This document shows positions 1 to 8,358 of a stretch of DNA of 64,000 nt, piece after piece. Positions within the stretch are counted from its first letter, which is position 1, and each line of letters opens with the position of its first letter. The translations under genes and the position numbers were made by a program. The notes under the pieces are model-generated. The model was given only the letters and a program-made list of their open reading frames with translations. It had not been told where the DNA came from and ran no database searches. Source of the stretch: Planctomycetaceae bacterium (GTDB lineage Bacteria > Planctomycetota > Planctomycetia > Pirellulales > Pirellulaceae); contig PKCN01000393.1 in assembly GCA_002862205.1 (NCBI GenBank), positions 1-64,000 of the forward strand, written 5' to 3'.

Positions 1-120
1 CGTTTAAATCGGCAACGTTTAAATCGGCAACGTTTAAATCGGCAACGTTTAAATCGGCAACGTTTAAATCGGCAACGTTTAAATCGGCAACGTTTAAATC
101 GGCAACGTTTAAATCGGCAA
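1..120. repeat. 15-bp tandem repeat, 8 perfect copies, inside dead amrS
   Basis: Eight identical head-to-tail copies of CGTTTAAATCGGCAA run from the first base of the window to 120, so the array may extend further upstream. The unit shares its end with the coding sequence that follows. Read in the frame of the downstream amrS remnant, each unit is V-stop-I-G-N, and the last unit runs straight into G-N-V-P-D. The array is therefore an expansion of a piece of the amrS reading frame, and every unit adds an in-frame TAA. There are no spacers, so it is not a CRISPR array. Confidence 0.95.
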
Positions 121-342
121 CGTGCCTGATGTTGAACGACAGAGCACCTATTGCCCGTCTGCCAAAAGGCTTTGGTGCATCGTGACTGGCATCAATTGAA
201 GAGGCACATCCCTGATGGAAACTGTTGCCATCGTTGTGCCTTTCACATTCCCGGTCGCTTTGAGCCTGAAGCAGGTTGGTGGGGTCAGCAAAGGCAACGC
301 GTCTCCATTGCCCCAAACCGTTCAAACCGCCAGTGCTGTTGA
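1..342 (+). pseudogene. amrS: 3' remnant of amrS, AmmeMemoRadiSam radical SAM enzyme
   Basis: This is the C-terminal tail of the radical SAM member of the AmmeMemoRadiSam set. From 116 the frame reads GNVPDVERQSTYCPS, the family's zinc-site region. At about 160 the frame must slip by one base to continue as CQKALVHRDW and then DGNCCHRCAFHIPGRF, the usual C-terminal Cys-x-x-Cys and IPGRF ending. The tail stops at TGA 340-342. Two lesions are visible: the 15-bp array with an in-frame TAA in each unit, and the one-base shift at the first CxxC. The N-terminal part, with the radical SAM cysteines, lies outside the window. Recognition rests on motif memory of the family. Decay is seen directly in the frames. 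Confidence 0.75.
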
Positions 343-415
343 AACTGACAAAGCAGCCCGAACGAATTCAACCTGCTCGAGGGGGCCAACACATTCAGAA
401 TCGGAAACAACGCAA

Positions 416-1305
416 ATGAACCTGCAAACATCGACCCCACCTCTGACACAAGCTGAGCTGAAATCGATCCACCAAACGGCATGTCGTCTCGTCATAGCAG
501 CAGTCAGGAACGAGGTATTCGCCGCGCATACAGCACTTGGAAAAATCGCGAATTAGACGTCACAGGAACCTTTGTCACGCTAAAAATAGGCAATACCCTT
601 CGAGGTTTCTGTGGGATGCTGGGAGCCTCCATTTCTCTGGCCAAAGCGATTGCCGATTCTGCAACACAAACCGCGTTGAACAACCCGAGAATGGCTCCAG
701 TCACTTTCATCGAACTACCATAGCTCACACTCTCGACTTCCGTTCTTGACACTCCACTGTCGATTAATCTGATGAGTGAGGAGCAGATCAACTCCATCAA
801 AACTGGGCAGCGTGGGCTTCGTGTCCGCCAGAAAAATCATACGTGTCTTTGAGTGCCAATTGTGGCAAAAGAAGAGGGCTGGAATACTCGAAAATCTCTC
901 GTTGCAGTTTGCAACAAATCAGGACTTGCAGCAGCAATCTGAAAATGTGCGGATACTCTGGTCAAAAATTTTTATGAAATGGCTTATTCAGCCAGTTTCA
1001 TCTCCTTGAATAATGAACCGCAAGAGCCCGCACTGAGCCAGAAAAATCTACGGAAACTCACGCTCTGGATAGAATCAAATTTAGCCGCAATGCAACCCGG
1101 TGTTACTCAGTGTTGCTACGCAACCAAGGTGAACAGCGAGAGTTTTGCTGGTGTCGCCCTGCTGGTATCTGACGACTCGGATCAGGAATTTGGTTTGATG
1201 CAAACCGTTATCAGGAATGGAATGCCTCTCCAGCCCAGCGTATTCCTTTCAACCGAGGCAGAAGCAAAGCATTTCGAAGGCTTGAAAGAAGGTGGTAAAA
1301 AGTGA
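416..1305 (+). pseudogene. amrA: amrA remnant, AMMECR1-domain protein of the AmmeMemoRadiSam set
   Basis: The AMMECR1 domain can be read only by changing frame and passing stops. The start at ATG 416 gives MNLQTSTPPLTQAELKSIHQ and leads to a frameshift near 535-550, next to a run of five A. The rest is all in one frame: TGTFVTLKIGNTLRGFCGML, then a TAG at 721 after IELP, SVLDTPLSIN and GQRGLRVRQKN, a TGA at 850, then AKEEGWNTRKSLVAVCNKSG, and a TGA at 940 where a Trp would fit. It closes at TGA 1303-1305 after an extra C-terminal stretch of about 100 residues that I do not recognise. Order and spacing match an amrS-amrA-amrB operon. In other organisms the set is widespread but its chemistry is poorly understood. 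This copy cannot make a full-length protein. Confidence 0.7.
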
Positions 1306-1405
1306 ATCACCACAGCGATTCTCTCACACCTGATTCATCATGGCCTTGACGGTCACTTCGACACCAAAGAGGTGAGCCCTCAGGCCCGCGATATTCTCGC
1401 GACTG

Positions 1406-2427
1406 ATGGCCAACGCTAGATCCCTTATCGATGATCCCGAAAAATGTGTAAACGAACTCGTACACGGGGCCCTCGGTGCTGAACGTTTTGGAAAAGGGTG
1501 CTTCATGATTTATTCAGCAAAATGTGACTCGAGCTTCACTCGCTTTTCGGTTTCTTCAGGTGCTCCATCCATTGCACCTGCCCCCGAACGCGGACGTGCA
1601 GTCGCTGGAATTTCCTACCCCAAGGGAGACTCAGATCGCGAATCTCTGATAGATGAAATCTTGGATCAACTTGCCACGAACCAGCATTCCCTTGCGCAAC
1701 GCCGACCGGTCAACTCAGCCATGGTCCCACATGCCGGAATTCGGCATTCCGGCCATATCATGGCCGATGTGTGGTCACGAATTGACCTACCCCGTGACAT
1801 TCTCATCCTGAGTCCAAAACACACTTCCGATGATGTCACTTGGACAGTCGCGCCGCACGAAAAGTGGGCATTGTCTGATTCCGAAAGCATCTCAGGGAAC
1901 TTGGAATTCGCAACCATGCTCGCTGAACATGTGCCAGGCTGAATATGTGCCAGGCATGGAACCGGACTCGGCCATACATCGCCCAGAACACGGAATCGAA
2001 GTTCAGTTGCCATTTCTGTATCGGTTTGCCCCCGATTCACGGATCACGGCCATCGCAATGGACGATGCAGCCCATTCAGATTTACACGAAGCAGCGCAAG
2101 CGTTGGCAGCCCTGATCAAGCGTCTTCCCAGACCACCACTGCTTGCAATCCGCAGTGCCATGAATCACTTCGCTCAAAATGGGAAAAAACCGTGGACGGG
2201 ACCAAATCGCGTAGGAAAGACTCACTGCGATGAATTCTCAAGGGCTTTTCGATACCTGCAAAAAAAAGAGCATCTGCATGTGTGGCCAAATTCCTGCCGC
2301 ACTTATTCTTCTAACCTTGCATTACATGCAGGCCACGGGCAATTACCGAAAAATCGCATATGCATCATCCGCGGAAGTCTCTGGTGACGTATCCAGAGTG
2401 GTTGGCTACGCCAGCGTACTTTTCTAG
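1406..2427 (+). pseudogene. amrB: amrB remnant, Memo-family protein
   Basis: This is a Memo-like (AmmeMemoRadiSam protein B) sequence split over three frames. Frame one gives GRAVAGISYP, VPHAGIRHSGH and SPKHT, ending at TGA 1940. Frame two resumes with EPDSAIHRPEHGIEVQLPFL and continues through LLAIRSAMNHFA. A second shift between about 2170 and 2240 gives SICMCGQIPAA and SGDVSRVVGYASVLF, ending at TAG 2425-2427. The first shift is exactly explained by the 16-bp duplication at 1924-1955; deleting one copy rejoins AEHVPG to MEPDSA. The family's metal-site residues (HAG, KH, NHF, CMCG) are all still readable, so the decay looks recent. The upstream boundary is uncertain: the first stretch (1406-1560) may belong to a fused amrA extension. 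Confidence 0.75.
1924..1955. repeat. 16-bp tandem duplication that frameshifts amrB
   Basis: Two adjacent copies, TGAACATGTGCCAGGC and TGAATATGTGCCAGGC, differ at one base. The second copy supplies the TGA that ends the upstream amrB frame. Because 16 is not a multiple of three, the duplication moves the frame by one base. Removing one unit restores a continuous Memo-like protein across the junction. Confidence 0.9.
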
Positions 2428-2482
2428 ATTGTGTGTGTAGGAAACTGAAACCGTTGATCTACCATATCCCGTTCACTTGGTG

Positions 2483-2510
2483 GTGATTCGATTTCATTCC
2501 GCCGAATCAC
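2483..2510. promoter_or_regulatory. 8-bp inverted repeat upstream of the DJ-1 family gene
   Basis: GTGATTCG and CGAATCAC are perfectly complementary with a 12-base loop. The second arm ends 39 bases before the ATG at 2550. No T run follows, so an operator or a 5' leader hairpin is as likely as a terminator of the dead amr operon. Confidence 0.35.
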
Positions 2511-2549
2511 GCGTTCCATCAAACCACCTTTGCCCGAACTGAGAAATTG

Positions 2550-3113
2550 ATGTCTGACAAGGTCCTCATCATCGTAGGCGATGCTACCGAAACTCTGGAC
2601 ACCATGTACCCGTATTATCGCTTACAGGAAGCAGGGTTTACCCCCGTCGTGGCAGCTCCCGAACAGCGTCTCTATCAAATGGTGATGCACGAGATCAAGC
2701 CGGGGTGGACCATTACGAAAGAGTGGGAAGGCTATACGATTCAGGCCGACATCGCCTTCGCGCAGATCAACCCCGAAGAGTACGTCGGCATCTTGTTCAG
2801 TGGCGGCAGGGCACCCGAATACATTCGCTACGACAAGGATCTGGTGCGAGTGACAAAGCATTTCTTTGAAACCAACAAGCCCGCGGCGAGCGTTTGCCAC
2901 GGAGTTGAGATTCCGGCTTATGCAGACTGTGTCCGCGGTCGTCGCATGGCCACCGTTCCAAAATGCAAATTCGATCTGGAAGTTTGCGGTGGCATTTTTG
3001 TCAATGAAGCCTGTGTCATTGATGGCAATCTGGTAAGCGGACGTACATTTCACGACAACGGGCACTATGTGGGACCATGGATCAAATTGCTTGAACAAGC
3101 AAGAGACGCCTAA
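2550..3113 (+). CDS. DJ-1/PfpI family protein (class I glutamine amidotransferase-like)
   Basis: A protein of 187 residues with the DJ-1/PfpI fold: an N-terminal strand KVLIIVGDATETLDTMYP, the Glu-containing segment near residue 20, a GILFSGGRAPEY turn, and the nucleophile elbow ASVCHGVEI with the expected cysteine near residue 115. The family includes deglycase-like, chaperone-like and cysteine-hydrolase proteins; the substrate cannot be told from sequence. It starts at ATG 2550; the TTG three bases earlier is less likely. It lies 210 bases upstream of arsS on the same strand. DJ-1-like proteins do occur near arsenic genes, but functional linkage here is only an inference. The gene is intact, unlike the amr genes just before it. 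Confidence 0.85.
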   Translation: MSDKVLIIVGDATETLDTMYPYYRLQEAGFTPVVAAPEQRLYQMVMHEIKPGWTITKEWEGYTIQADIAFAQINPEEYVGILFSGGRAPEYIRYDKDLVRVTKHFFETNKPAASVCHGVEIPAYADCVRGRRMATVPKCKFDLEVCGGIFVNEACVIDGNLVSGRTFHDNGHYVGPWIKLLEQARDA

Positions 3114-3154
3114 CGGCTGCATCAGCATCGATTGACGTCCGCCTACGTGGGGCG

Positions 3155-3202
3155 CTGAGGCTTGTCCTGAGGCTTCTCCTGAGGCATGTCCTGAGGCACA
3201 GA
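3155..3202. repeat. 12-bp tandem repeat, 4 imperfect copies
   Basis: Four consecutive 12-base units share the core CTGAGGC, followed by TTGTC, TTCTC, ATGTC and ACAGA. The array lies 40 bases past the stop of the DJ-1 family gene and well before arsS. The unit length is a multiple of three, but no coding frame with homology crosses it. It belongs to the same class of short direct repeats found at several other gene edges here. Confidence 0.85.
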
Positions 3203-3248
3203 AGTGGCAATCACCTGCGGAAAGATCCAGCAATTTCTGCTTTCGAAA

Positions 3249-3276
3249 AAGAGAGCAGCCTGCGGGACGCTTTTTT
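3249..3276 (+). terminator. possible weak terminator between the DJ-1 gene and arsS
   Basis: AAGAGAGC at 3249-3256 can pair with GCTTTTTT at 3269-3276, with two G-U pairs in RNA. The right arm is itself the T run. The stem is weak and the call rests on this pairing and position alone. Confidence 0.25.
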
Positions 3277-3323
3277 GTTATTCTCAAGCACTCTGATACC
3301 GTACTTCCCATGGTCCCGAACGC

Positions 3324-4334
3324 ATGTCATCCATTCTCCCGATCATCGATGCTGGGCTGCCCACGGGAGTCGTCGAGCCATTCGCATCACGTGTTGCTCG
3401 CGAGGCAGCCACACTGACTCGTAGTACGTTGATTGACCTGCAAATCAATCTTGGCAAACTTTGCAACCAGACCTGCACCCACTGCCATGTAGATGCAGGT
3501 CCAACAAAAACGGCCGAGAACATGACTCCGCAAACTGCAAAACGCATCTGCGAACTGGCAGACAGGTGCGAATCGCTCACAGCGGTCGACCTGACCGGTG
3601 GTGCTCCTGAGCTCAACTCAAGCTTTCGCAAACTTGTGCGTCACTTTCGCAACAGTGGCTTGAGGATCACTGACCGCTGCAACCTCACCATCCTCTCGGA
3701 ACCCGGACAGAAAGACTTGGGTGATTTCCTTGCCTCACACCAAGTCGAAATTGTCGCGTCATTACCATGCTACCTCGAAGACAATGTTGATGCACAACGT
3801 GGCTCGGGTGTATTCCAACGCAGCATCGAGGGGCTGCAACAACTCAATGCGTTGGGCTATGGTCAAAGTAACAGCGAGTTAAAACTGAATCTCGTTTTCA
3901 ATCCAACCGGACCAGCACTGCCACCAGACCAGACGGTTCTGGAAAGAGATTACAAGCGCGAACTGAAGAAACGCTACGATGTCGAATTCAATCGCTTGTT
4001 TGCGATTACCAATATTCCCATCAAACGATATGCAAAGTTCCTGAAGAAGCGGGGAGTACTGACAGATTACATGCAAATGCTCGAAGCAGCGTTCAATCCA
4101 CAGGCCGTACGTGGAGTGATGTGCAAAGAGATGCTCTCGATCGGGTGGGATGGACAGTTATTCGACTGTGATTTTAACCAGATGCTTGGGATGCCGGTTG
4201 CCGGAAGGTCATCGCAGACGGTATGGAACATTGACTCATTTGACCAATTCATTCACCAACGCGTTGCAGTCGCTGACCACTGTTACGGCTGTACTGCCGG
4301 CGCAGGCAGCAGTTGCGGTGGTGCTGTTACCTGA
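3324..4334 (+). CDS. arsS: Arsenosugar biosynthesis radical SAM protein ArsS
   Basis: A protein of 336 residues. The radical SAM cluster site is CNQTCTHC (Cys47, Cys51, Cys54), followed by HVDAGP and the LTGGAPEL segment. The C-terminal half carries the DUF3641-type region with Cys-rich CMEMLSIGWDG-like sequence (read as VMCKEMLSIGWDGQLFDCDF) and ends in CYGCTAGAGSSCGG. This arrangement is that of ArsS, which transfers a 5'-deoxyadenosyl group to dimethylated arsenic in arsenosugar synthesis. The neighbour 27 bases downstream is arsM, the methylating partner, which supports the assignment strongly. ATG 3324 leaves a normal-length N terminus. No ribosome binding site is obvious. Confidence 0.93.
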   Translation: MSSILPIIDAGLPTGVVEPFASRVAREAATLTRSTLIDLQINLGKLCNQTCTHCHVDAGPTKTAENMTPQTAKRICELADRCESLTAVDLTGGAPELNSSFRKLVRHFRNSGLRITDRCNLTILSEPGQKDLGDFLASHQVEIVASLPCYLEDNVDAQRGSGVFQRSIEGLQQLNALGYGQSNSELKLNLVFNPTGPALPPDQTVLERDYKRELKKRYDVEFNRLFAITNIPIKRYAKFLKKRGVLTDYMQMLEAAFNPQAVRGVMCKEMLSIGWDGQLFDCDFNQMLGMPVAGRSSQTVWNIDSFDQFIHQRVAVADHCYGCTAGAGSSCGGAVT

Positions 4335-4361
4335 ACTAGAACCCGAACGAAAAAGATAGAC

Positions 4362-5516
4362 ATGTCCAACACGCTCGACACTGAAAATGCTGTCCGCGAA
4401 CGATATTCAGCGGCAGCGCAGCAGCGGGAAGCTGAACTCTGTTGCCCGGTGGACTATGACGCGCAGTATTTGAAGATCATCCCACAGGAAGTCATCGACC
4501 GCGACTATGGCTGCGGAGATCCTTCGAAGTGGATTCAGCCGGGTGAAACGGTCCTTGATTTGGGAAGCGGAGGGGGAAAGATCTGCTTCATTGCGACACA
4601 GGTCGTGGGCCCAGAAGGAAAAGTGATTGGCGTGGACATGAATGACACCATGCTGCAACTCGCTCGGCAAAGTCAGACCGAAGTCGCTGCCAAGGTTGGT
4701 TACGACAACGTGCATTTTCACAAAGGAAAAATTCAGGACATGGCCATCGACCGCGACCGCATCGATGCCTATCTGGCAGAACACCCCGTCACCAACGAGT
4801 CTGGCCTGCAGGAACTCGAGTCGATGCTCCAAAGCATGCGGAAAGAAACCCCCATGATCGCCGACAATTCCATCGATGTCGTTGTAAGCAATTGTGTCTT
4901 GAATCTTGTTGATGCATCCGAAAAAGAACAGTTGTTTCAGGAAATATTCCGCGTCCTCAAGCCAGGCGGACGTGCGGTGATCAGTGATATCGTCAGCGAC
5001 GAGTCAGTGCCGCAACACCTTCAAAATGATCCCGAACTGTGGAGCGGATGCATCTCAGGAGCGTTTCAGGAAACCGAGTTCCTGAGAGCATTTGAGAGAG
5101 CAGGATTCTATGGATGCGAGATGCCGGTCCTGCAGGAGAAACCGTGGCAAACGGTCGAAGGAATCGAGTTCCGATCAGCTACCGTCATCACCTACAAAGG
5201 TAAAGAAGGCCCGTGCGATGACTACAACGAAGCAGTGATCTACCGTGGACCTTTCACAAAGGTGCATGACGACAGTGGAAATGTTTTCCGCCGCGGTGAG
5301 AGGACTGCGGTCTGCCGTAACACCTTCACTCTCATGACACGAGCTCCCTACGCCGAGAATTTCATCCCCGTCCCACCGCATCAAATCGTGCAGGACGCCC
5401 ATGCTAAACCGATGACCTGTGACGGGCATGAAAGATCACCCAAGGTCACCAAAGGCATGAGTTACGATCTTACAATCGTTGGCGATGACTGCTGCGGCAC
5501 AAGCGACTGCTGCTAA
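4362..5516 (+). CDS. arsM: ArsM-type arsenite S-adenosylmethionine methyltransferase
   Basis: A class I methyltransferase of 384 residues. The SAM site is TVLDLGSGGGKICFIA near residues 63-78. The cysteines expected in ArsM are present: Cys27/28 (ELCCPVDYD), Cys51 (YGCGDP), Cys178 (VVSNCVLNL) and Cys230 (WSGCISGAF). A C-terminal extension follows the catalytic core and ends with a CCGTSDCC tail (Cys377, 378, 383, 384) that may bind arsenic or metal. ArsM methylates trivalent arsenic; paired with ArsS just upstream it should feed dimethylarsenic into arsenosugar formation. The long C-terminal region matches the form found beside ArsS rather than stand-alone ArsM. The two genes are very probably co-transcribed. 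Confidence 0.93.
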   Translation: MSNTLDTENAVRERYSAAAQQREAELCCPVDYDAQYLKIIPQEVIDRDYGCGDPSKWIQPGETVLDLGSGGGKICFIATQVVGPEGKVIGVDMNDTMLQLARQSQTEVAAKVGYDNVHFHKGKIQDMAIDRDRIDAYLAEHPVTNESGLQELESMLQSMRKETPMIADNSIDVVVSNCVLNLVDASEKEQLFQEIFRVLKPGGRAVISDIVSDESVPQHLQNDPELWSGCISGAFQETEFLRAFERAGFYGCEMPVLQEKPWQTVEGIEFRSATVITYKGKEGPCDDYNEAVIYRGPFTKVHDDSGNVFRRGERTAVCRNTFTLMTRAPYAENFIPVPPHQIVQDAHAKPMTCDGHERSPKVTKGMSYDLTIVGDDCCGTSDCC

Positions 5517-5591
5517 GTGTTCCAACGGACCCTAACAGAGCAACAAGAATACTATTGGATGCGTGACTTGACCAGAACGCGTGCGATCTGT

Positions 5592-5620
5592 CATTTCCGG
5601 AGCGCAGTCGGAATGTTTTT
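5592..5620 (+). terminator. Intrinsic terminator after arsM
   Basis: CATTTCCG and CGGAATG pair with one bulged T around a 9-base loop, followed by TTTTT at 5616-5620. It lies 76 bases past the arsM stop and 23 bases before the stop of the convergent minus-strand gene, where a terminator is expected. Confidence 0.55.
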
Positions 5621-5642
5621 CGTGCCAATCAAGATCGTGTGA

Positions 5643-7145
5643 TCAAGCGAAATTCTCAACCACGCCGACACCCTGCACGCCAGACTCGCGAAGTCGGTAG
5701 GAAAACTCGTTGATTGCCAGCGTATCAGTCCGAGTCATGTCGCGCACGATAATCGCACTGTCTACAGCAGACGCACACTGGTGAATCTGTGTCGATTGTG
5801 ATGTCGGTCCATCGAGGATGATCAGCTCAAATTTGTCTTTCAAGCGGTCGACCAATTGAACGACTTCGTAACCTGTAGCGGCGTTTTTTCCTTTTGGTGG
5901 CATCAAGGGAATCAGCGTCACACCATCTTCCACCGCATGAACCGCGACTTCTTTGATCGGCAATCCTGCGCGAATGGTATCAACCCAGCCGTACTGCAAT
6001 TCCAGCCGTAGCTCATTGGCCAAATCCGGCTGTTCAATGTTCGCATCCACCAGAGCCACACGTTTACCTGCTGCTGCGGCGGCCATGGCCAATCCTATAG
6101 CGACACTGCTACGTCCTTCGCCAGTTTTGGTGCTGGTGATAATCACGCTATTGAGCCCCGACTCTATCGCATCGGATATCCGCTCAGCGATCTGCTGAAA
6201 TAGACTGCCCTCAAAAAACAGGTCTGCGACCGTTGTCGGTACGTCCAGCACATCAACCTCCCAGACGGCCTGAAAAGGCTTAAGCCCACCCTGCTGATTG
6301 ACCTGATCCGGATGCACAGAAGCTGCCTCAGCGACCTGCTCACAGGAGGAACTTGATTGGTTACTTTCCTGCCCGGCCGCAGAAGCAGTATCAAATCGTT
6401 GCGAATCGGGTGACATTTCAGCACCACCCAAGGCGGCTGCAGCAAAAGGATTTTCGATGATTAATTCAGAAACTTCTGTATCAAGTTCCCGAACATCGCT
6501 ATTGGCCGCCGATCCCGACAGGTGCTCACATGGCTGTTGATCAATTGTTGGCGATTCGTTTTGGAGTGTAAACCCGGAGGCCAGACTGGCGGGATCCGCT
6601 TGCCGCATCCCTCGCAATACTTCTTCAGGATCGACGTTGCTGATTTCGTCATTTACGAAACTGGCAGCATCAGTGAATGTCGAAGCATACGCATCTTGAA
6701 TATGATGAACGAAATTCCCCGACTGCCCCTTCGCTTCTGCATCATTTCCGTTCGTTTTCGGAGCGATGGGGTCCGCATCTGTTTGGACATCTTGCATGCC
6801 TGTATCGCCATCACGCAGTTCAAACGAATGGAACTGGTCACCCGTCAATGCTTCGAGATGTGGTCTTGGAATTCCATTTTCCGCATAGTCTGCGCGGGAC
6901 ACCTGATCAGCATGTTGATCAACCCACACACGGGCTGTCGACGCTACCGACTGATCTAAGCGCAGCCCTCCGACCCCATCATCATCAGAAGCGGGGCTGT
7001 GTCCCTGCGGCTGCATGGTCTGAGCAGACTCGATTCCCTGCGGCGCTGGAGATTCTGAGCCGGTGCCTCTCAAAGGAGTCTCGCCAGGCTGATCACTGGC
7101 GAATCGTCTTCGTGAAAACGTTTTGACAAAAGTTTGATCACTCAT
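5643..7145 (-). CDS. CpsD/BY-kinase-like P-loop protein with long acidic N-terminal region
   Basis: A protein of 500 residues. The first 275 or so are rich in Asp, Glu, Ser and Gln, with no recognisable domain and probably disordered. The C-terminal 220 residues resemble the cytoplasmic ATPase of exopolysaccharide chain-length regulators: SVIITSTKTGEGRSSVAIGL in place of the P loop, VALVDANIEQPDLANEL as Walker A', and FELIILDGPTS as Walker B. The usual P-loop lysine is replaced by arginine (GEGRSS), and there is no tyrosine-rich tail, so it is unlikely to be an ordinary autophosphorylating kinase. It lies 11 bases after the membrane protein gene at 7157-8320, in the same direction, and the two are probably partners. 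An exopolysaccharide or envelope role is inferred from the family only. Confidence 0.7.
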   Translation of the reverse strand: MSDQTFVKTFSRRRFASDQPGETPLRGTGSESPAPQGIESAQTMQPQGHSPASDDDGVGGLRLDQSVASTARVWVDQHADQVSRADYAENGIPRPHLEALTGDQFHSFELRDGDTGMQDVQTDADPIAPKTNGNDAEAKGQSGNFVHHIQDAYASTFTDAASFVNDEISNVDPEEVLRGMRQADPASLASGFTLQNESPTIDQQPCEHLSGSAANSDVRELDTEVSELIIENPFAAAALGGAEMSPDSQRFDTASAAGQESNQSSSSCEQVAEAASVHPDQVNQQGGLKPFQAVWEVDVLDVPTTVADLFFEGSLFQQIAERISDAIESGLNSVIITSTKTGEGRSSVAIGLAMAAAAAGKRVALVDANIEQPDLANELRLELQYGWVDTIRAGLPIKEVAVHAVEDGVTLIPLMPPKGKNAATGYEVVQLVDRLKDKFELIILDGPTSQSTQIHQCASAVDSAIIVRDMTRTDTLAINEFSYRLRESGVQGVGVVENFA

Positions 7146-7156
7146 AACAAACAGAA

Positions 7157-8320
7157 TCAGTTGGAAGGTGATGGATAATTCGGGCTAACTGTGCTACCTG
7201 AGGAAACACGGGGAAAATACTTCGACCAATCAGTGATACCGGCGGGTGTAGCCGTTTGCTGATATCTGGAATTCTGAATTTCTGGTACTGCAATCCCATA
7301 ACCGGTTGGTTGCCCGGTTTGTCTTGGCTGGCTGGGCTGCGACGAAAACTGATTTGCACGGTTAGCCGCTGCGCTGGCAGGAGAGGCGAGCGACGCTTGC
7401 AGCTGCGGAAACTGTCCACCTGCAGAACCTGACTTGGTAGCGACAACGGAAGCTTTCGAATCGGATCCCCCATTCGATTCCACAGGCTGGCTGAGCAAAG
7501 CACTACTGGTGTCGACACTCGTGGCAACCTTAATTTCTTCCGATGCCAACAAGGAACCACTAGCAAGCTCGCCTTCGGGCGTCTCAGCACCCACCAAAGT
7601 ACGATCAGTCTCTCGAATTGGCATGATCTCGGGATCACCGTCGACCGGGGTGTTGGGTAGGCTGATCTCATCTCCAGAATCGTATTCGAGCCAATCACGA
7701 CCATCTGCAAGCGATGCATCAGGGGGATCATTTTTGCCTGCACGACCGGTGTACAAGGCAGCGGCAACTACAACCAGAAGCAGGGCGACCACAATTCCGT
7801 GCGAGCCGATGGAATCCATCCATGATCGTCCGGCCGGCCTGTCTGTCGAAGCGAGTGGAGTCACTTCAGCACCATCGGAAGACGACTGATTCCCCGCATA
7901 ACGCGAAATTGACTCGCGGTTGATACCCTCTGATCGACCGTTGGCCGGGGTTTCGACGCCATCGACGACTGCAGGCGGTGTTGGGAAACGTGGTTGATCG
8001 TCGCTTTGTCTTCGCTGCGGCGCAGGATCAGCTCGGTCGTGCATGGCGGAATCTAACCCTGCCAGCTTCTCGGCAGATTCCGTGTTTCCGAACGGCATCT
8101 CAGCCACCCGACTGGTAAAATCCTGAGAATTCGGGGTTGATGCAACTCCCGAGTTCTCGGTTAGTCCTGCTGCTCTTGGACTATCGATACGCAAATTTGG
8201 AAGCTGGAAAAGGGTGGGAGGCAAAGCACTCGAAGGACCAGACAGCCTGGCCAAATCGGGATTTCCTTCGGAGAATTGCGGTATTTCCCCCTCATCTGGC
8301 CATTGTGGCGAGACGGTCAT
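7157..8320 (-). CDS. Single-pass membrane protein of unknown function, partner of the CpsD-like protein
   Basis: A protein of 387 residues that I do not recognise. The first 170 residues are low in hydrophobic content. One membrane segment, GIVVALLLVVVAAALYTG, is followed by about 200 residues rich in Ser, Gln, Ala and Pro. The start is ATG 8320, supported by AGGAAG six bases upstream; an upstream in-frame start would add 33 residues without such a site. The layout (cytoplasmic tail, one helix, outer low-complexity region) and the tight spacing to the ATPase-like gene resemble the membrane half of split polysaccharide co-polymerase systems, but no Wzz domain is visible. Function is unknown. 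Confidence 0.6.
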   Translation of the reverse strand: MTVSPQWPDEGEIPQFSEGNPDLARLSGPSSALPPTLFQLPNLRIDSPRAAGLTENSGVASTPNSQDFTSRVAEMPFGNTESAEKLAGLDSAMHDRADPAPQRRQSDDQPRFPTPPAVVDGVETPANGRSEGINRESISRYAGNQSSSDGAEVTPLASTDRPAGRSWMDSIGSHGIVVALLLVVVAAALYTGRAGKNDPPDASLADGRDWLEYDSGDEISLPNTPVDGDPEIMPIRETDRTLVGAETPEGELASGSLLASEEIKVATSVDTSSALLSQPVESNGGSDSKASVVATKSGSAGGQFPQLQASLASPASAAANRANQFSSQPSQPRQTGQPTGYGIAVPEIQNSRYQQTATPAGITDWSKYFPRVSSGSTVSPNYPSPSN

Positions 8321-8358
8321 GCGATCTTCCTGAATGGTCGAGTTCTGGATGGTGGAAG

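Noticed and set aside
1-120. CRISPR array
   Set aside because: The copies are directly adjacent with no spacers, the unit is 15 bp, and it is a piece of amrS coding frame.
481-1305. TGA stops in amrA read as selenocysteine or tryptophan
   Set aside because: There is also a TAG and a frameshift in the same gene, the TGA at 850 does not sit at a Trp or Cys position, and other genes use TGA as normal stops.
2622-3311. 229-codon minus-strand frame
   Set aside because: It is antisense to the DJ-1 family gene and its Ser/Gly/Ala run comes from the 12-bp array.
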